Part shown: piece after piece, positions 31,297 through 40,440 of the stretch | How positions within the stretch are numbered: the stretch's first letter is position 1 | Layout: each line of letters begins with the position of its first letter | NCBI GenBank assembly: GCA_017614795.1 | Contig: JAGABD010000076.1 | Coordinates: forward strand, 1 to 44,706 | Direction of reading: 5' to 3' | Source: Bacteroidales bacterium | Lineage (GTDB): Bacteria; Bacteroidota; Bacteroidia; Bacteroidales; UBA932 | DNA length: 44,706 nt | Program-made: the position numbers and the translations under genes | The notes under the pieces: model-generated | Told to the model about the DNA's origin: nothing | Database searches by the model: none | What the model saw: the letters and a program-made list of their open reading frames with translations, nothing else

Positions 31297-34200
31297 ATGA
31301 AATCTTTGCTTTTATTTTTCCTCCTGGCTGCCGGACAGCCTTCCGCGATGACGGATTCCGCCGTCGTGAGAAGCATTGCGGACCGTATAGTCGCCAACTA
31401 CGACCATACCTACGTATCCGGCAAGACCGGGAAAGAATATAAGGACGTCAGGGACATGCCCGCCGACGAGGAAATAAGGCTGAAGTCGAATTATGCCGCG
31501 TGGCATTATACCACCGGCATAATCAACTCGGCCCTGCTGCAGTATGCGGCCCTCACCGGCGAGGCGAAGTATGCCGAGCATACCGTGATGCATACCGACC
31601 GCGCCCTCCAGGAGTACGACAAGATTCGTCCTTCGGTTACTCCTACAGGCGACTGGCACCCGCATCACGGCCTGCGGCGCTTCGACGAGCTGGACTTCGT
31701 CGGCACCGAATGCGGCGCTATGATAGAGATGTCCGGCTGGTTTGGATTCACCAAGTACGACGAGTGGATCCGGAAGGCGGCCGAGCATATCCGTCACGGA
31801 CAGGCCAGGCTCGACGACGGCACCCTCGTGCGTATGTGGCCCAAGCCCCATACCCTCTGGGCCGACGACCTCAATATGGGTCTGGCGTTTATGACGAGGT
31901 ATGCGGTGAATTACGGCGATTCCCTTATGCTGAAGGATGCCATCCTGCAGGTGGACCGTTTCAACGAGCATCTGTGGGACGACAAGGCCAAGCTGTACTG
32001 GCACGCCTGGTACGGTGACGAGAAGGTCAATGCCGGGGTCCACTGGGGCCGCTGCAACGGTTGGATCATGAGGGCCACGGTCGAACTGCTTGACTGCCTC
32101 GATCCCGAGTCTGCCGACTTCACCAGGATTTGCGGCTATCTCCAACGCCAGGTGGACGGACTCCGTCCGCTTCAGCGCAAGAGCGGCATGTGGATGAACG
32201 TGCTCGACAAGAAATCCTTCGAGGAGAGCTCCTGCACGGCCATCTTCGCCGGGGCCATCGCCCACGCCATCCGCAACAAGTGGATCGACACCGAGTATTC
32301 CGATATGGTGTTCAAGGCCTGGGATGCTCTCAAGTCGCGCTACATCGTGGACGGCCAGCTGAACAAGGTGTGCGTCGGCACGGGAATTATGGCAAGCGTC
32401 AAGGATTATGCTTCCCGCCCTACCAAGGACGGCGACACCCACGGCGCGGGCCTGATTCTCAGCACGGGAATGGAGGTTATGGCGATGAAGGAATTCCTTT
32501 CCGGATCCTACTTCCTCTTCCTGCGCCCGACGTTCGAGTCGTGCAGCTTCGAGATGGATGCTCCCAAGCCCATCCCGGGACTCAAAATCGAGTATCGCAA
32601 GCTCGGCCAGATCAAGTGGACCGAGGTCGATCCCCTGCTTTTCTACGAGAAGCAGGATCAGCCCGGCTACCGCACCAGCATCATGCATCTCGAGGAGAAC
32701 ACTTCCTACGAGTGCCGTGCGATAGTGAACGGCGCCCAGCACGGGCTCACCCGTTTCCGCACCTGGAAGAGCGACGTTCCGATAGCCAAGACCATCGTCC
32801 TTGACCCCAATAAGATTTCATATCCTGTAAGGATTAACGCCAAGGGTACTCCTACCGGATGGATCCGCTATACGGTGCCCGCTGGCGCCGTGCTCGAAAA
32901 CCGCGGAAAGACCGTCACCTTCATGATCGACGGAGCCCAGTATGTGATTCTCGAGAATATCGTGATGAAGGGTCCGAACATCCACGACGGCGCGATCCAG
33001 GTGAAGAACTCCGAGGGAGTTCGCATCCGCAATTGCGAAATCAGCGATTTCGGCCGAATCGGCAAGATGCGTTTCGATATGAAGGGCAAGCCCGCGATAG
33101 GGGACAAGACCATCAACTTCGATGGCGCCATCAACATCCGCACCGGCTGCTCGAAGATTGTGGTGGAGCGCTGTTACGTGCACGATCCCTCGGGACGCAC
33201 CAATTCCTGGCGCTACTCGCACCCTTCCGGCTCCGAAGCCGTCATAATGTACAAGCCGGACCACTCGACCGTGCTCCGTTACAACGACTTCATCGGCGGC
33301 GACCAGCACCGCTTCAACGATGCGGTGGAATCCTTCGGCAACTTTGACGTCGACGGCGGCTTCAACCGCGACGCCGATATCCACGGCAACTTCATGGCGT
33401 TCTGCAACGACGACTGCATCGAGCTGGACGGCGGACAGCACAACATCCGCTGCTTCGACAACCGTTTCGAGGCGTCGCTCGTGAGCGTTTCCATCCAGGG
33501 CTGTATGCAGAGCCCCTCGTTCATCTACAACAACGTGTTCTCCGGCCTCTGCGAAGAGTTCGGCCGCAAAGGACTCTGCGTGAAGGTGGGCAGCGGCAAG
33601 CACGGCCCCGAGGCGAGGGCTTTCATCACCGAGAACCTCTTCGGTCCCAAGAGCGGAGGCATCGGATTTATGAACACCCTATACCTCAAGGTGTGGAACA
33701 ACGTCATGAGCAAGGGCTGCGGCTTCGGCTGGCGCGATTCTTCGCCCCAGAGCGAGACCTTCGACAATATGATGAACGTGAACTACGACGAGAAGGACCT
33801 CCCGGAGATGTATCCTTTCAGGCCCTGCCCGTACGTGCTTTCGCGTCAGCGCTTCACCAACCCCGAGGATGAATTCAGCGTAACCCTGAAGGCTCTTCCC
33901 GAGCTCAAGGGCAGCGTGGACTTCACCGTCCGCCAGAACACCGAATTCGACTGGTTCGAGATCACTCCTTCTTCGGGAACTCTCCACGAGGGAGAGGAGA
34001 TCGAACTGAAGGTGAAGCTCCTTCGCGACAAGATGCAGGAGCGCCGCTACTACCGCGGAGCCTTCATCGTGCGCACGCCCGACGGACTCTCGCGTCCGTG
34101 CACCATATACAAGGAGACGGATTTCATTCCTCCGTTCAAGGCCGAGAAGCCCGGCGACGTGGCAGTGTATCTCGACGCCTTCCATCCCGATATGGGCTCG

Positions 34201-34593
34201 GCCGACGTGACAAGCACGAAGACCGCCCCCGACGGACAGGCGGTGATACTGCGCAAGGGCACCTACAATTCTCTCGAATGGGATTTCGAGGTCCCCAAGA
34301 GCGGTCGCTACTACATCCTGCTGCACGCGAGCGGAAGGCCGTTCTGCGACATTACCGCGAGCGTGAACGACAGCGAAGCCAAGGTGAGCGAGCACGAGAC
34401 CAACGACAAGTTCATGACCTGGTCCATCCTCAATCCCGGCGGAAACTTCAACAACAGAATCGTTTACTACGACCTCGAGGCGGGCAAGACCAACAAGCTG
34501 GTCCTCAGCCCCGGCACGAAGTCGCACAAGAGACAAATATTATTCGACGGCATAGTAATTACAGACAATCCAGAAGCATTTGAACCACGTTAG
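31297..34593 (+). CDS. GH105-like unsaturated uronyl hydrolase fused to a right-handed beta-helix
   Basis: Secreted multidomain protein of 1098 residues; signal MKSLLLFFLLAAGQPSA. Residues about 20-400 form an (alpha/alpha)6 barrel like GH105/GH88 (YteR type): LWADDLNMG with Asp190/Asp191, HWGRCNGWIMR at 249-259, and ESSCTAIFAGAIAHAI. A short fibronectin-like linker (about 420-490) follows. A right-handed beta-helix lies at about 500-850 (YVILENIVMKG, VRIRNCEISDFG, CIELDGG, CFDNRFEAS). A BACON-like segment (about 860-945, FDWFEITPSSGTL) and a beta-sandwich module reach the end. Both activities in one chain would let a lyase product be hydrolysed at once: the helix may cut, the barrel remove the unsaturated uronic acid. 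GH105 points to rhamnogalacturonan. The helix reaction is unproven. Confidence 0.85.
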   Translation: MKSLLLFFLLAAGQPSAMTDSAVVRSIADRIVANYDHTYVSGKTGKEYKDVRDMPADEEIRLKSNYAAWHYTTGIINSALLQYAALTGEAKYAEHTVMHTDRALQEYDKIRPSVTPTGDWHPHHGLRRFDELDFVGTECGAMIEMSGWFGFTKYDEWIRKAAEHIRHGQARLDDGTLVRMWPKPHTLWADDLNMGLAFMTRYAVNYGDSLMLKDAILQVDRFNEHLWDDKAKLYWHAWYGDEKVNAGVHWGRCNGWIMRATVELLDCLDPESADFTRICGYLQRQVDGLRPLQRKSGMWMNVLDKKSFEESSCTAIFAGAIAHAIRNKWIDTEYSDMVFKAWDALKSRYIVDGQLNKVCVGTGIMASVKDYASRPTKDGDTHGAGLILSTGMEVMAMKEFLSGSYFLFLRPTFESCSFEMDAPKPIPGLKIEYRKLGQIKWTEVDPLLFYEKQDQPGYRTSIMHLEENTSYECRAIVNGAQHGLTRFRTWKSDVPIAKTIVLDPNKISYPVRINAKGTPTGWIRYTVPAGAVLENRGKTVTFMIDGAQYVILENIVMKGPNIHDGAIQVKNSEGVRIRNCEISDFGRIGKMRFDMKGKPAIGDKTINFDGAINIRTGCSKIVVERCYVHDPSGRTNSWRYSHPSGSEAVIMYKPDHSTVLRYNDFIGGDQHRFNDAVESFGNFDVDGGFNRDADIHGNFMAFCNDDCIELDGGQHNIRCFDNRFEASLVSVSIQGCMQSPSFIYNNVFSGLCEEFGRKGLCVKVGSGKHGPEARAFITENLFGPKSGGIGFMNTLYLKVWNNVMSKGCGFGWRDSSPQSETFDNMMNVNYDEKDLPEMYPFRPCPYVLSRQRFTNPEDEFSVTLKALPELKGSVDFTVRQNTEFDWFEITPSSGTLHEGEEIELKVKLLRDKMQERRYYRGAFIVRTPDGLSRPCTIYKETDFIPPFKAEKPGDVAVYLDAFHPDMGSADVTSTKTAPDGQAVILRKGTYNSLEWDFEVPKSGRYYILLHASGRPFCDITASVNDSEAKVSEHETNDKFMTWSILNPGGNFNNRIVYYDLEAGKTNKLVLSPGTKSHKRQILFDGIVITDNPEAFEPR

Positions 34594-34594
34594 T

Positions 34595-37500
34595 ATGAAA
34601 AAATACCTATTTGCAGCGCTTGCCTTGATGGCAACGGCCTGTCTCAAACCTGAAAAATCGATCGAACCCGATCCCAGTTACATCACAGTAGGACTTGTTG
34701 CGGACAGCATCAAGACCGAGTGGCACAAGGGCGACAGGATTTCGGTGATAACTTTCGAAGCCAACAACCTTACCACCTCCGATATGTTCGTGGCGACCGA
34801 ATCCGGCACCACCGCGAAATTCAAGGGCATTTATACCGGAGCGAGCAAGGCGGACATCGTCATCGTGTATCCCGCGTTCGACCTGTCCAGCAACCAGCAG
34901 TTCGAGTCCGAACCCCTGAACGGGAACGCAGGCGGATATTACCGCGCGCCGAAGGGGAAGTACAATTATGTAATTGGTCTTCCTACCCGTACGATGATTT
35001 TCGCCCAGGACAAGGACAACAGCAAGGAGAACCTCGAGAAGTACTGGCTTATGACCGCCAAGTCCCGCGCCCAGTCGCTTACGGACACAACGGTGACCCT
35101 GAAGCCCAGGATGTCGTTCGTCAAGCTGCAGCTTAACGCCGGCAAGATGGATGACAAGGACAAGGTGATGCAGGCCAGAATTCAGCTAAGCGGCGGCACT
35201 CCTTTCGCCACCTACAGGGTTACGATGGGTCTGATGAACCCTCAGAAGTACTGGACTGCTGCCGATTTGGACGATTCCGTTTCGGAAGTGCTTGCGATGG
35301 AGCTGGGTACCTTCGAACCCACCAAGACGGCAACGGACACGCTGGTGACGCTCTATGTGCCAATCTTCCAGACGAGCAAGGATACTTCGCTGGCGGGAAC
35401 TGCCGCACGTAACCTTTCGGTAAGGCTCTACAGCAACCGGGGGAACTACTATTACGAGGCGACGCATCCAATACCGGCGGGGTCGCAAGACTACACCTTC
35501 GCTCCTGGCAAGCAGATACTCATTTCGAGTACTCTGTCGGAAAAAAAAATAGAGGGGTCTCAACCGGACGATCCTCAGACTCCGACCTACATTCTCAACA
35601 AGAATGACCTCCTGAGCCCGGTCGTATCGAGCTCATCGGGTCCTCTCGTGCTCGATGGCGATTTGCTTTACGCCGGCGCAGGCAATCTCATCAACATCTA
35701 CGATATCAGCAGCAATCCCAAAGTGCCGGTATCCGTGGGACAGGCGCAGATTAAGGGTAATTGCCGTCAGATGTGCGTGTACGATGGCAAGCTCTTCGTG
35801 ACGGCGCGTGAAAGCGGCGTCTGGATCTTCAGCCTGGCCAATCCCAAGTCGCCCGTTCTTCTTTCCCGTTACGACGGCGTCGAACTCTCTACAGGCCTGG
35901 ACGTGGCAGGCAACTGTATGTTCGTAGGCCAGCGACAGACGGGCGTGGAGTTCGTGGACGTGAGCGATCCTTCCAGGCCCCAGCACATTCGCGCGATCAA
36001 GACCAACGAATCGCAGAGCGTCTTCTACAAGGACGGCTACCTCTATTCCGGGGAATGGTCCGGAGGCGAAATCACCGTCTTCAAGGTGAACGACCTGGGC
36101 AATATACAGAAACTCAAGACCGTAAAGCTCTGGGGCGCCGGCGACGGCCTGTGGGCGGTAGGCAACAGGATATATGCCTCGACCGGCCATAATGCCCTTA
36201 ACGGTTCGCCTCACGCAGGCGGCGACTATGACGGCAACGGCCACGATGGCAATGGCCACGGCCTTGAAATCTGGGACATCAGTGACAGGGAGAATCCCTT
36301 CCGCGTCGGGCAGGTGAAATTCGACACCTTCTACAAGTCGGGTTCCGACTGGTGGATGAACAGGCCTTCCGGCGACGGCAAGACAGTCTTCTGCGGCGAC
36401 GTCTACAATGGTTTTTACGTGGTGGACATTACGGACGAAACCAAACCGAAGGTTATCGACAGCTGGTGCGACACTTCCAAACCGAAGGGCAGCAACCACG
36501 CGGTGAACAGCCTTGCGGTGGGCGACGGCGTGCTCTATGTGAGCTGCGGCGGCCTCTATGCGGTTTCCTGCCCCCGCGCGGTCCGCACTCCCCGCAACAG
36601 GGGCACTCTGCCTTCGAACTATTCCGCCCGCTATACTTACAGCCTTCCTTCGGGCACTCACTTCAAGGCGTGGAAGCCGACGCTTCGCGGCGCCGTTCGC
36701 GATGCCGCGGTTTCGCCCGACGGCACGGCACTGTTCGTGGGATGCGGCCAGGCTGGCCTCGCCACGGTCAAACTCAACTCCAACGGCGAGTTAAGGACGG
36801 CGAACGAGATGCAGATACCTTTCGCCGGCGGCGTTTCGGTCCTGGGCAACAGGCTCTACGTCTCCGAGGCCGAGAAGGGCGTGGGCGTCTACAAGATAGG
36901 CTCCGACAATTCCCTCACCAGGGAGACTTACGTCCTCGACAAGCTCGGCGCTTCGTCCAAATACTGCTACAGCTACTGGCTTACCACTCCCAACGACAAT
37001 TTCCTGGTGAGCGCCAACAGGTATGCCGGATGGCAGTTCATCGCAATTACGGGAGCAATGGGAACGGCCACTCCCACCTTCGCTTACAAGGCCACGACCA
37101 GTTCCAATGTGAACTATAACAAATATGTGTCCGAGAAAGTCTGCAAGGATTCCAACGGGGACGAGTATCTTCCTTATGCGACACGCAACGGCCTCATTTG
37201 GGTAAAACTTAGCAGCAGTGGCTCCGCAACACCCCTCACCCAAATCACAGACGAGAAGAATTCCCTTACCGAAGGCGTGACCGAGTTCAAGGACGGCAAG
37301 GCGCTTCTTACCCAGGGCGGCTACTTCAAGATTATCGACGCGGGCGGCAAGGCCTCGACTCAGCTCGGCACTACTGCCATTAAATCCGGCATTCCGCGCT
37401 GGGACGGCGGCGACAAGGTGCTGGTCTGCAACTATACCAGTATGAGGGTGAGCCTGTACAATCTGGCCAACATCAACTCTCCCGCCGAAATCTTCACCGA

Positions 37501-37606
37501 GGAGTTCTCTTCGGACGATGTCGGCGGATATCCCGAACCGGGCCTCTTCTGGCAGGGCAAGGCTATCGTTCCTTGCGGTTACCAGGGTCTTTTGATGGAA
37601 AAATAA
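34595..37606 (+). CDS. Lipoprotein: fimbrillin-like domain + LVIVD-repeat propeller
   Basis: Lipoprotein of 1003 residues starting at ATG 34595, one base after the previous stop (an earlier ATG at 34580 lies inside the upstream gene); signal MKKYLFAALALMATAC. N-terminal fimbrillin-like domain about 20-320 (ITVGLVADSIKTEWHKGDRI, ADIVIVYPAFDL), different from module A. LVIVD domain about 330-1003 (VEFVDVSDPSRPQH, HGLEIWDISDRENP, FYVVDITDETKPK), closely related to the 10100 protein. C-terminal block YPEPGLFWQGKAIVPCGYQG then LLMEK. A small DGNGHDGNGH repeat interrupts one blade. Likely surface-exposed polymer-binding or degrading protein; the activity is unknown. Confidence 0.87.
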   Translation: MKKYLFAALALMATACLKPEKSIEPDPSYITVGLVADSIKTEWHKGDRISVITFEANNLTTSDMFVATESGTTAKFKGIYTGASKADIVIVYPAFDLSSNQQFESEPLNGNAGGYYRAPKGKYNYVIGLPTRTMIFAQDKDNSKENLEKYWLMTAKSRAQSLTDTTVTLKPRMSFVKLQLNAGKMDDKDKVMQARIQLSGGTPFATYRVTMGLMNPQKYWTAADLDDSVSEVLAMELGTFEPTKTATDTLVTLYVPIFQTSKDTSLAGTAARNLSVRLYSNRGNYYYEATHPIPAGSQDYTFAPGKQILISSTLSEKKIEGSQPDDPQTPTYILNKNDLLSPVVSSSSGPLVLDGDLLYAGAGNLINIYDISSNPKVPVSVGQAQIKGNCRQMCVYDGKLFVTARESGVWIFSLANPKSPVLLSRYDGVELSTGLDVAGNCMFVGQRQTGVEFVDVSDPSRPQHIRAIKTNESQSVFYKDGYLYSGEWSGGEITVFKVNDLGNIQKLKTVKLWGAGDGLWAVGNRIYASTGHNALNGSPHAGGDYDGNGHDGNGHGLEIWDISDRENPFRVGQVKFDTFYKSGSDWWMNRPSGDGKTVFCGDVYNGFYVVDITDETKPKVIDSWCDTSKPKGSNHAVNSLAVGDGVLYVSCGGLYAVSCPRAVRTPRNRGTLPSNYSARYTYSLPSGTHFKAWKPTLRGAVRDAAVSPDGTALFVGCGQAGLATVKLNSNGELRTANEMQIPFAGGVSVLGNRLYVSEAEKGVGVYKIGSDNSLTRETYVLDKLGASSKYCYSYWLTTPNDNFLVSANRYAGWQFIAITGAMGTATPTFAYKATTSSNVNYNKYVSEKVCKDSNGDEYLPYATRNGLIWVKLSSSGSATPLTQITDEKNSLTEGVTEFKDGKALLTQGGYFKIIDAGGKASTQLGTTAIKSGIPRWDGGDKVLVCNYTSMRVSLYNLANINSPAEIFTEEFSSDDVGGYPEPGLFWQGKAIVPCGYQGLLMEK

Positions 37607-37616
37607 TTATTGAGAT

Positions 37617-39647
37617 ATGAAGAGAATCCTTAGCATTGTTTCGCTGCTGTTCTGCCTCGCTCCCGCATTCGCGCAGAGCGTCAATCTGGAGAACATTTCA
37701 GGCGAATTCGTGAAGAGCGTCACGCCCATTAAGGGGCTTGAGAAGAGAGGCGCCAACGCGATGTGCATAGAGGGCAACATCCTTTACTGCGGTGCCGGCA
37801 AGACCGTCTACTGCGTGGATGTGTCGGACCCCCTGAACCCCAAGCCCCTTTCCAGTACGGATATTTACGGCCTCGTGAGGCAGTTGGCCGTGCAGGACGG
37901 CTACCTCTATGCCTCCTGCCGCGAATCCGGCGCCTGGGTGTTCGATGTGCACGACCCCAATAATATCAAGGTTCTTAAGCGTTTCGATACGGTGGAACTT
38001 GCCACCGGCATCGAGGTGTGCGGCAACGTGCTGTTTCTCGGCACCCGCCAGAACGGCGTGGAGTGCGTGGACATCAGCGATCCGGCCAACCCGGTGCATA
38101 TCCGCATGGAAAAGACCCACGAGTCGCAGAGCGTCACCTACCGCGACGGAATCCTGTATTCCGGCGAATGGGGCGCCCACTGCATAACGGTGATCGACGC
38201 CCACGACATGGGAGAACTCAAGACTCTCCGTACCGTGAACCTCCAGGGCCACGGCGACGGTGTCTGGACCTGGGGCAAATACCTCTATGCAGCCACGGGC
38301 CATCATCTTTCGACTCCCGACCTGCCTTACAAGGAGCGCGAGGGCAAGGGCCACGGCCTGGAGATCTTCGACATCTCCGTACCCGACAAACCCGCCTTTG
38401 TGGGCCGCGTGGGCTTCGACAAGTGCTATGTGCGGAGCAACGACTGCTGGACCCCGAGGCCCTGCTCCGAGGGCAATTACGTGGTGGTGGCCGACACCTT
38501 TAACGGCTTCTATATCGTGGACACGCATAACCCGGCCGATCCCCAGATAATTTCGCGCCTGCAGTTCAAGGACTGGAAGGACCGCAAGGCCGCGGCGACA
38601 TCCCTCGCCATAGGCGAAGGCGTGATTTACATCAGCGTCTCGGGCGGCTGCGGCTTCTATGTGCTGGACTGCCCCGACGTGCATCCCTGCGTGAAGGAGA
38701 AGGGCACTCCTCCGACCAATGTCGGGTACCGCTATCCTTACCAGACATCCAAGGCGAGCCATTTCCGCGCCTGGAAGCCCGAGCAGTATTCTCCCGTCCG
38801 CGGTCTCGCGGCCCGCAAGGACATCCTCTACGTGGCGCATTCCTACGGCGGACTTACGATTCTGCGCAGGGGCAAGAAGGACGTCGAGGTGATTGGAAGG
38901 GGCCCTATGGCCTATGCCGGCGACGTGAAGGTGGTAGGCGACATCCTCTGGGTTGCTGAAGGCCCTGAAGGCCTGGCGGCATACAAGATTGGCAAGGGAG
39001 CGGATCTCACTTTCATAGCCCGTTACAACGATTTCCCGAAGCAGGGCCCCAACGCCTGCTGCGTCTGGGTTTTCGCCCCGACCGACAAGATAGTTTGCGC
39101 CAACATGCGCTTCGGCAACTACTATCTCGATGTGTCCAACCTTCCTGAGATTAAGTACAAGGGTTATTTCGAAGGCGGCGTGGGCTGGGACAAGTACTAT
39201 GCCGACAAGGCCGACAGCAAGGGCTGGTATCCCGAAACCCGTCACCGCGACGCAATTTACTGGGTGAACCTGAATGCGGAGAAGCTGGAGCGCGTGCGCG
39301 ACGACGGCATGACACCCAGTCTTGCCGACGGCGTGTGCCTCTTCCGCGACGACAAGTTCCTCACCTGCTCCAACAGGCAGATTTTCATCTATTCGTCTTC
39401 CGAAATCGGCGACCCGAAATACGGCGAGGGCAAGGGCTTCAACGGAATGCCCGTGTGGGACGGCGGCAAGAAGCTCGGTCTCACGCATCGCCTCGGGAAG
39501 AAGATAAGCCTGGTGGACTATCCCGACGGTTACGATCCCATCGTACTGTGGCAGGAGAATACGGAAGGCTACCCCGAGACGGGTATTTTCTGGGGCGGCA
39601 AGCTTTGCGTGCCCTGCGGATACCAGGGACTTTTGATTGAGAAGTAA
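37617..39647 (+). CDS. Secreted LVIVD-repeat protein
   Basis: A 676-residue protein with signal MKRILSIVSLLFCLAPAFAQ and no lipobox, so probably periplasmic or secreted. The rest is the LVIVD domain without an N-terminal adhesin-like part: VECVDISDPANPVH, GHGLEIFDISVPDKP, NDCWTPRP, HFRAWKPE, and the C-terminal YPETGIFWGGKLCVPCGYQG then LLIEK. It is the leanest of three homologues (with 10100 and 34595) and so the best guide to the conserved core. It starts 10 nt after the 34595 gene and stops 1 nt before the esterase gene. Catalytic function not established. Confidence 0.87.
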   Translation: MKRILSIVSLLFCLAPAFAQSVNLENISGEFVKSVTPIKGLEKRGANAMCIEGNILYCGAGKTVYCVDVSDPLNPKPLSSTDIYGLVRQLAVQDGYLYASCRESGAWVFDVHDPNNIKVLKRFDTVELATGIEVCGNVLFLGTRQNGVECVDISDPANPVHIRMEKTHESQSVTYRDGILYSGEWGAHCITVIDAHDMGELKTLRTVNLQGHGDGVWTWGKYLYAATGHHLSTPDLPYKEREGKGHGLEIFDISVPDKPAFVGRVGFDKCYVRSNDCWTPRPCSEGNYVVVADTFNGFYIVDTHNPADPQIISRLQFKDWKDRKAAATSLAIGEGVIYISVSGGCGFYVLDCPDVHPCVKEKGTPPTNVGYRYPYQTSKASHFRAWKPEQYSPVRGLAARKDILYVAHSYGGLTILRRGKKDVEVIGRGPMAYAGDVKVVGDILWVAEGPEGLAAYKIGKGADLTFIARYNDFPKQGPNACCVWVFAPTDKIVCANMRFGNYYLDVSNLPEIKYKGYFEGGVGWDKYYADKADSKGWYPETRHRDAIYWVNLNAEKLERVRDDGMTPSLADGVCLFRDDKFLTCSNRQIFIYSSSEIGDPKYGEGKGFNGMPVWDGGKKLGLTHRLGKKISLVDYPDGYDPIVLWQENTEGYPETGIFWGGKLCVPCGYQGLLIEK

Positions 39648-39648
39648 T

Positions 39649-40422
39649 ATGAAGAGAATACTGTTTTTCGCGCTCAACGCGCTTCTGCTCGTCTCCCTGA
39701 GCTCCTGCGGCTCCGGGAAAGAAGAAAACAACACCGCTCCCAAGCCGAGCGGCAAGACTCCTGCGGAAAACCCGGTGGTGATGCCTTCCACCATCACCGG
39801 AAAGGTCTATCTTGCAGGCGATTCCCTGGTATGCCCCTGGCCGGAAAACGACAGCAAGAATAGAAGAGGATGGGGACAGTATCTTGCGGACTCCCTCAAA
39901 ACAAGTCCTTCAGGAGCGGTGCCCAATGTAATCAACAAAGCGATCAGCGGGCGCAGCACAAAGTCGTTCATCACCGAGGGGAATTGGTCTTCCTTGATCG
40001 CGCTTGTGGCGGAGAACGACCTCGTGCTCATACAGTTTGCGGCAAACGACGGTTCGACCGGGGACAAGGGATGTACGCCCGAAGAGTATGCCACGAATTT
40101 GAAGAAATTCATAAGCGAAACCCGCGAGAAGGGTGCCTGGCCCGTGCTGGTCACGCCCCCGAACAGCCATAAGTTCGCTTCCAGCGGCACGCCTACGAAG
40201 GTTTGGACCACTTACACCAATACCATGCGCAATGTGGCGAACGAGACTCTGACCGCTCTGGTCGACTGCCAGAATATGAGCTACGACTGGCTCAGGAAGA
40301 ACGGGCAGACCAGGACTGCGGAGTACTATATAGAAGACGAGACGCATCTAACACTTAAGGGCGCGTCCCTCTTCGCAGGCATGATTGCAAATTCGATGAA
40401 AGAACAGGGCCTTTGGCCGTAA
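39649..40422 (+). CDS. SGNH/GDSL esterase lipoprotein, second copy
   Basis: Carbohydrate esterase-like lipoprotein of 257 residues; signal MKRILFFALNALLLVSLSSC. Block I is YLAGDSLVCPW (Ser59), then NKAISGRSTKSF, QFAAND and the catalytic EDETHL (Asp230, His233). It is clearly homologous to the 8020 protein (same block order, STKSF versus STKSY, QFAAND versus QFTAND). ATG 39649 is preferred over 39637, which overlaps the upstream stop. The neighbour is a beta-helix gene, as at 8020. Likely deacetylates pectic or related polymers; substrate inferred. Confidence 0.88.
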   Translation: MKRILFFALNALLLVSLSSCGSGKEENNTAPKPSGKTPAENPVVMPSTITGKVYLAGDSLVCPWPENDSKNRRGWGQYLADSLKTSPSGAVPNVINKAISGRSTKSFITEGNWSSLIALVAENDLVLIQFAANDGSTGDKGCTPEEYATNLKKFISETREKGAWPVLVTPPNSHKFASSGTPTKVWTTYTNTMRNVANETLTALVDCQNMSYDWLRKNGQTRTAEYYIEDETHLTLKGASLFAGMIANSMKEQGLWP

Positions 40423-40440
40423 TATTATTAATATAGGTAT

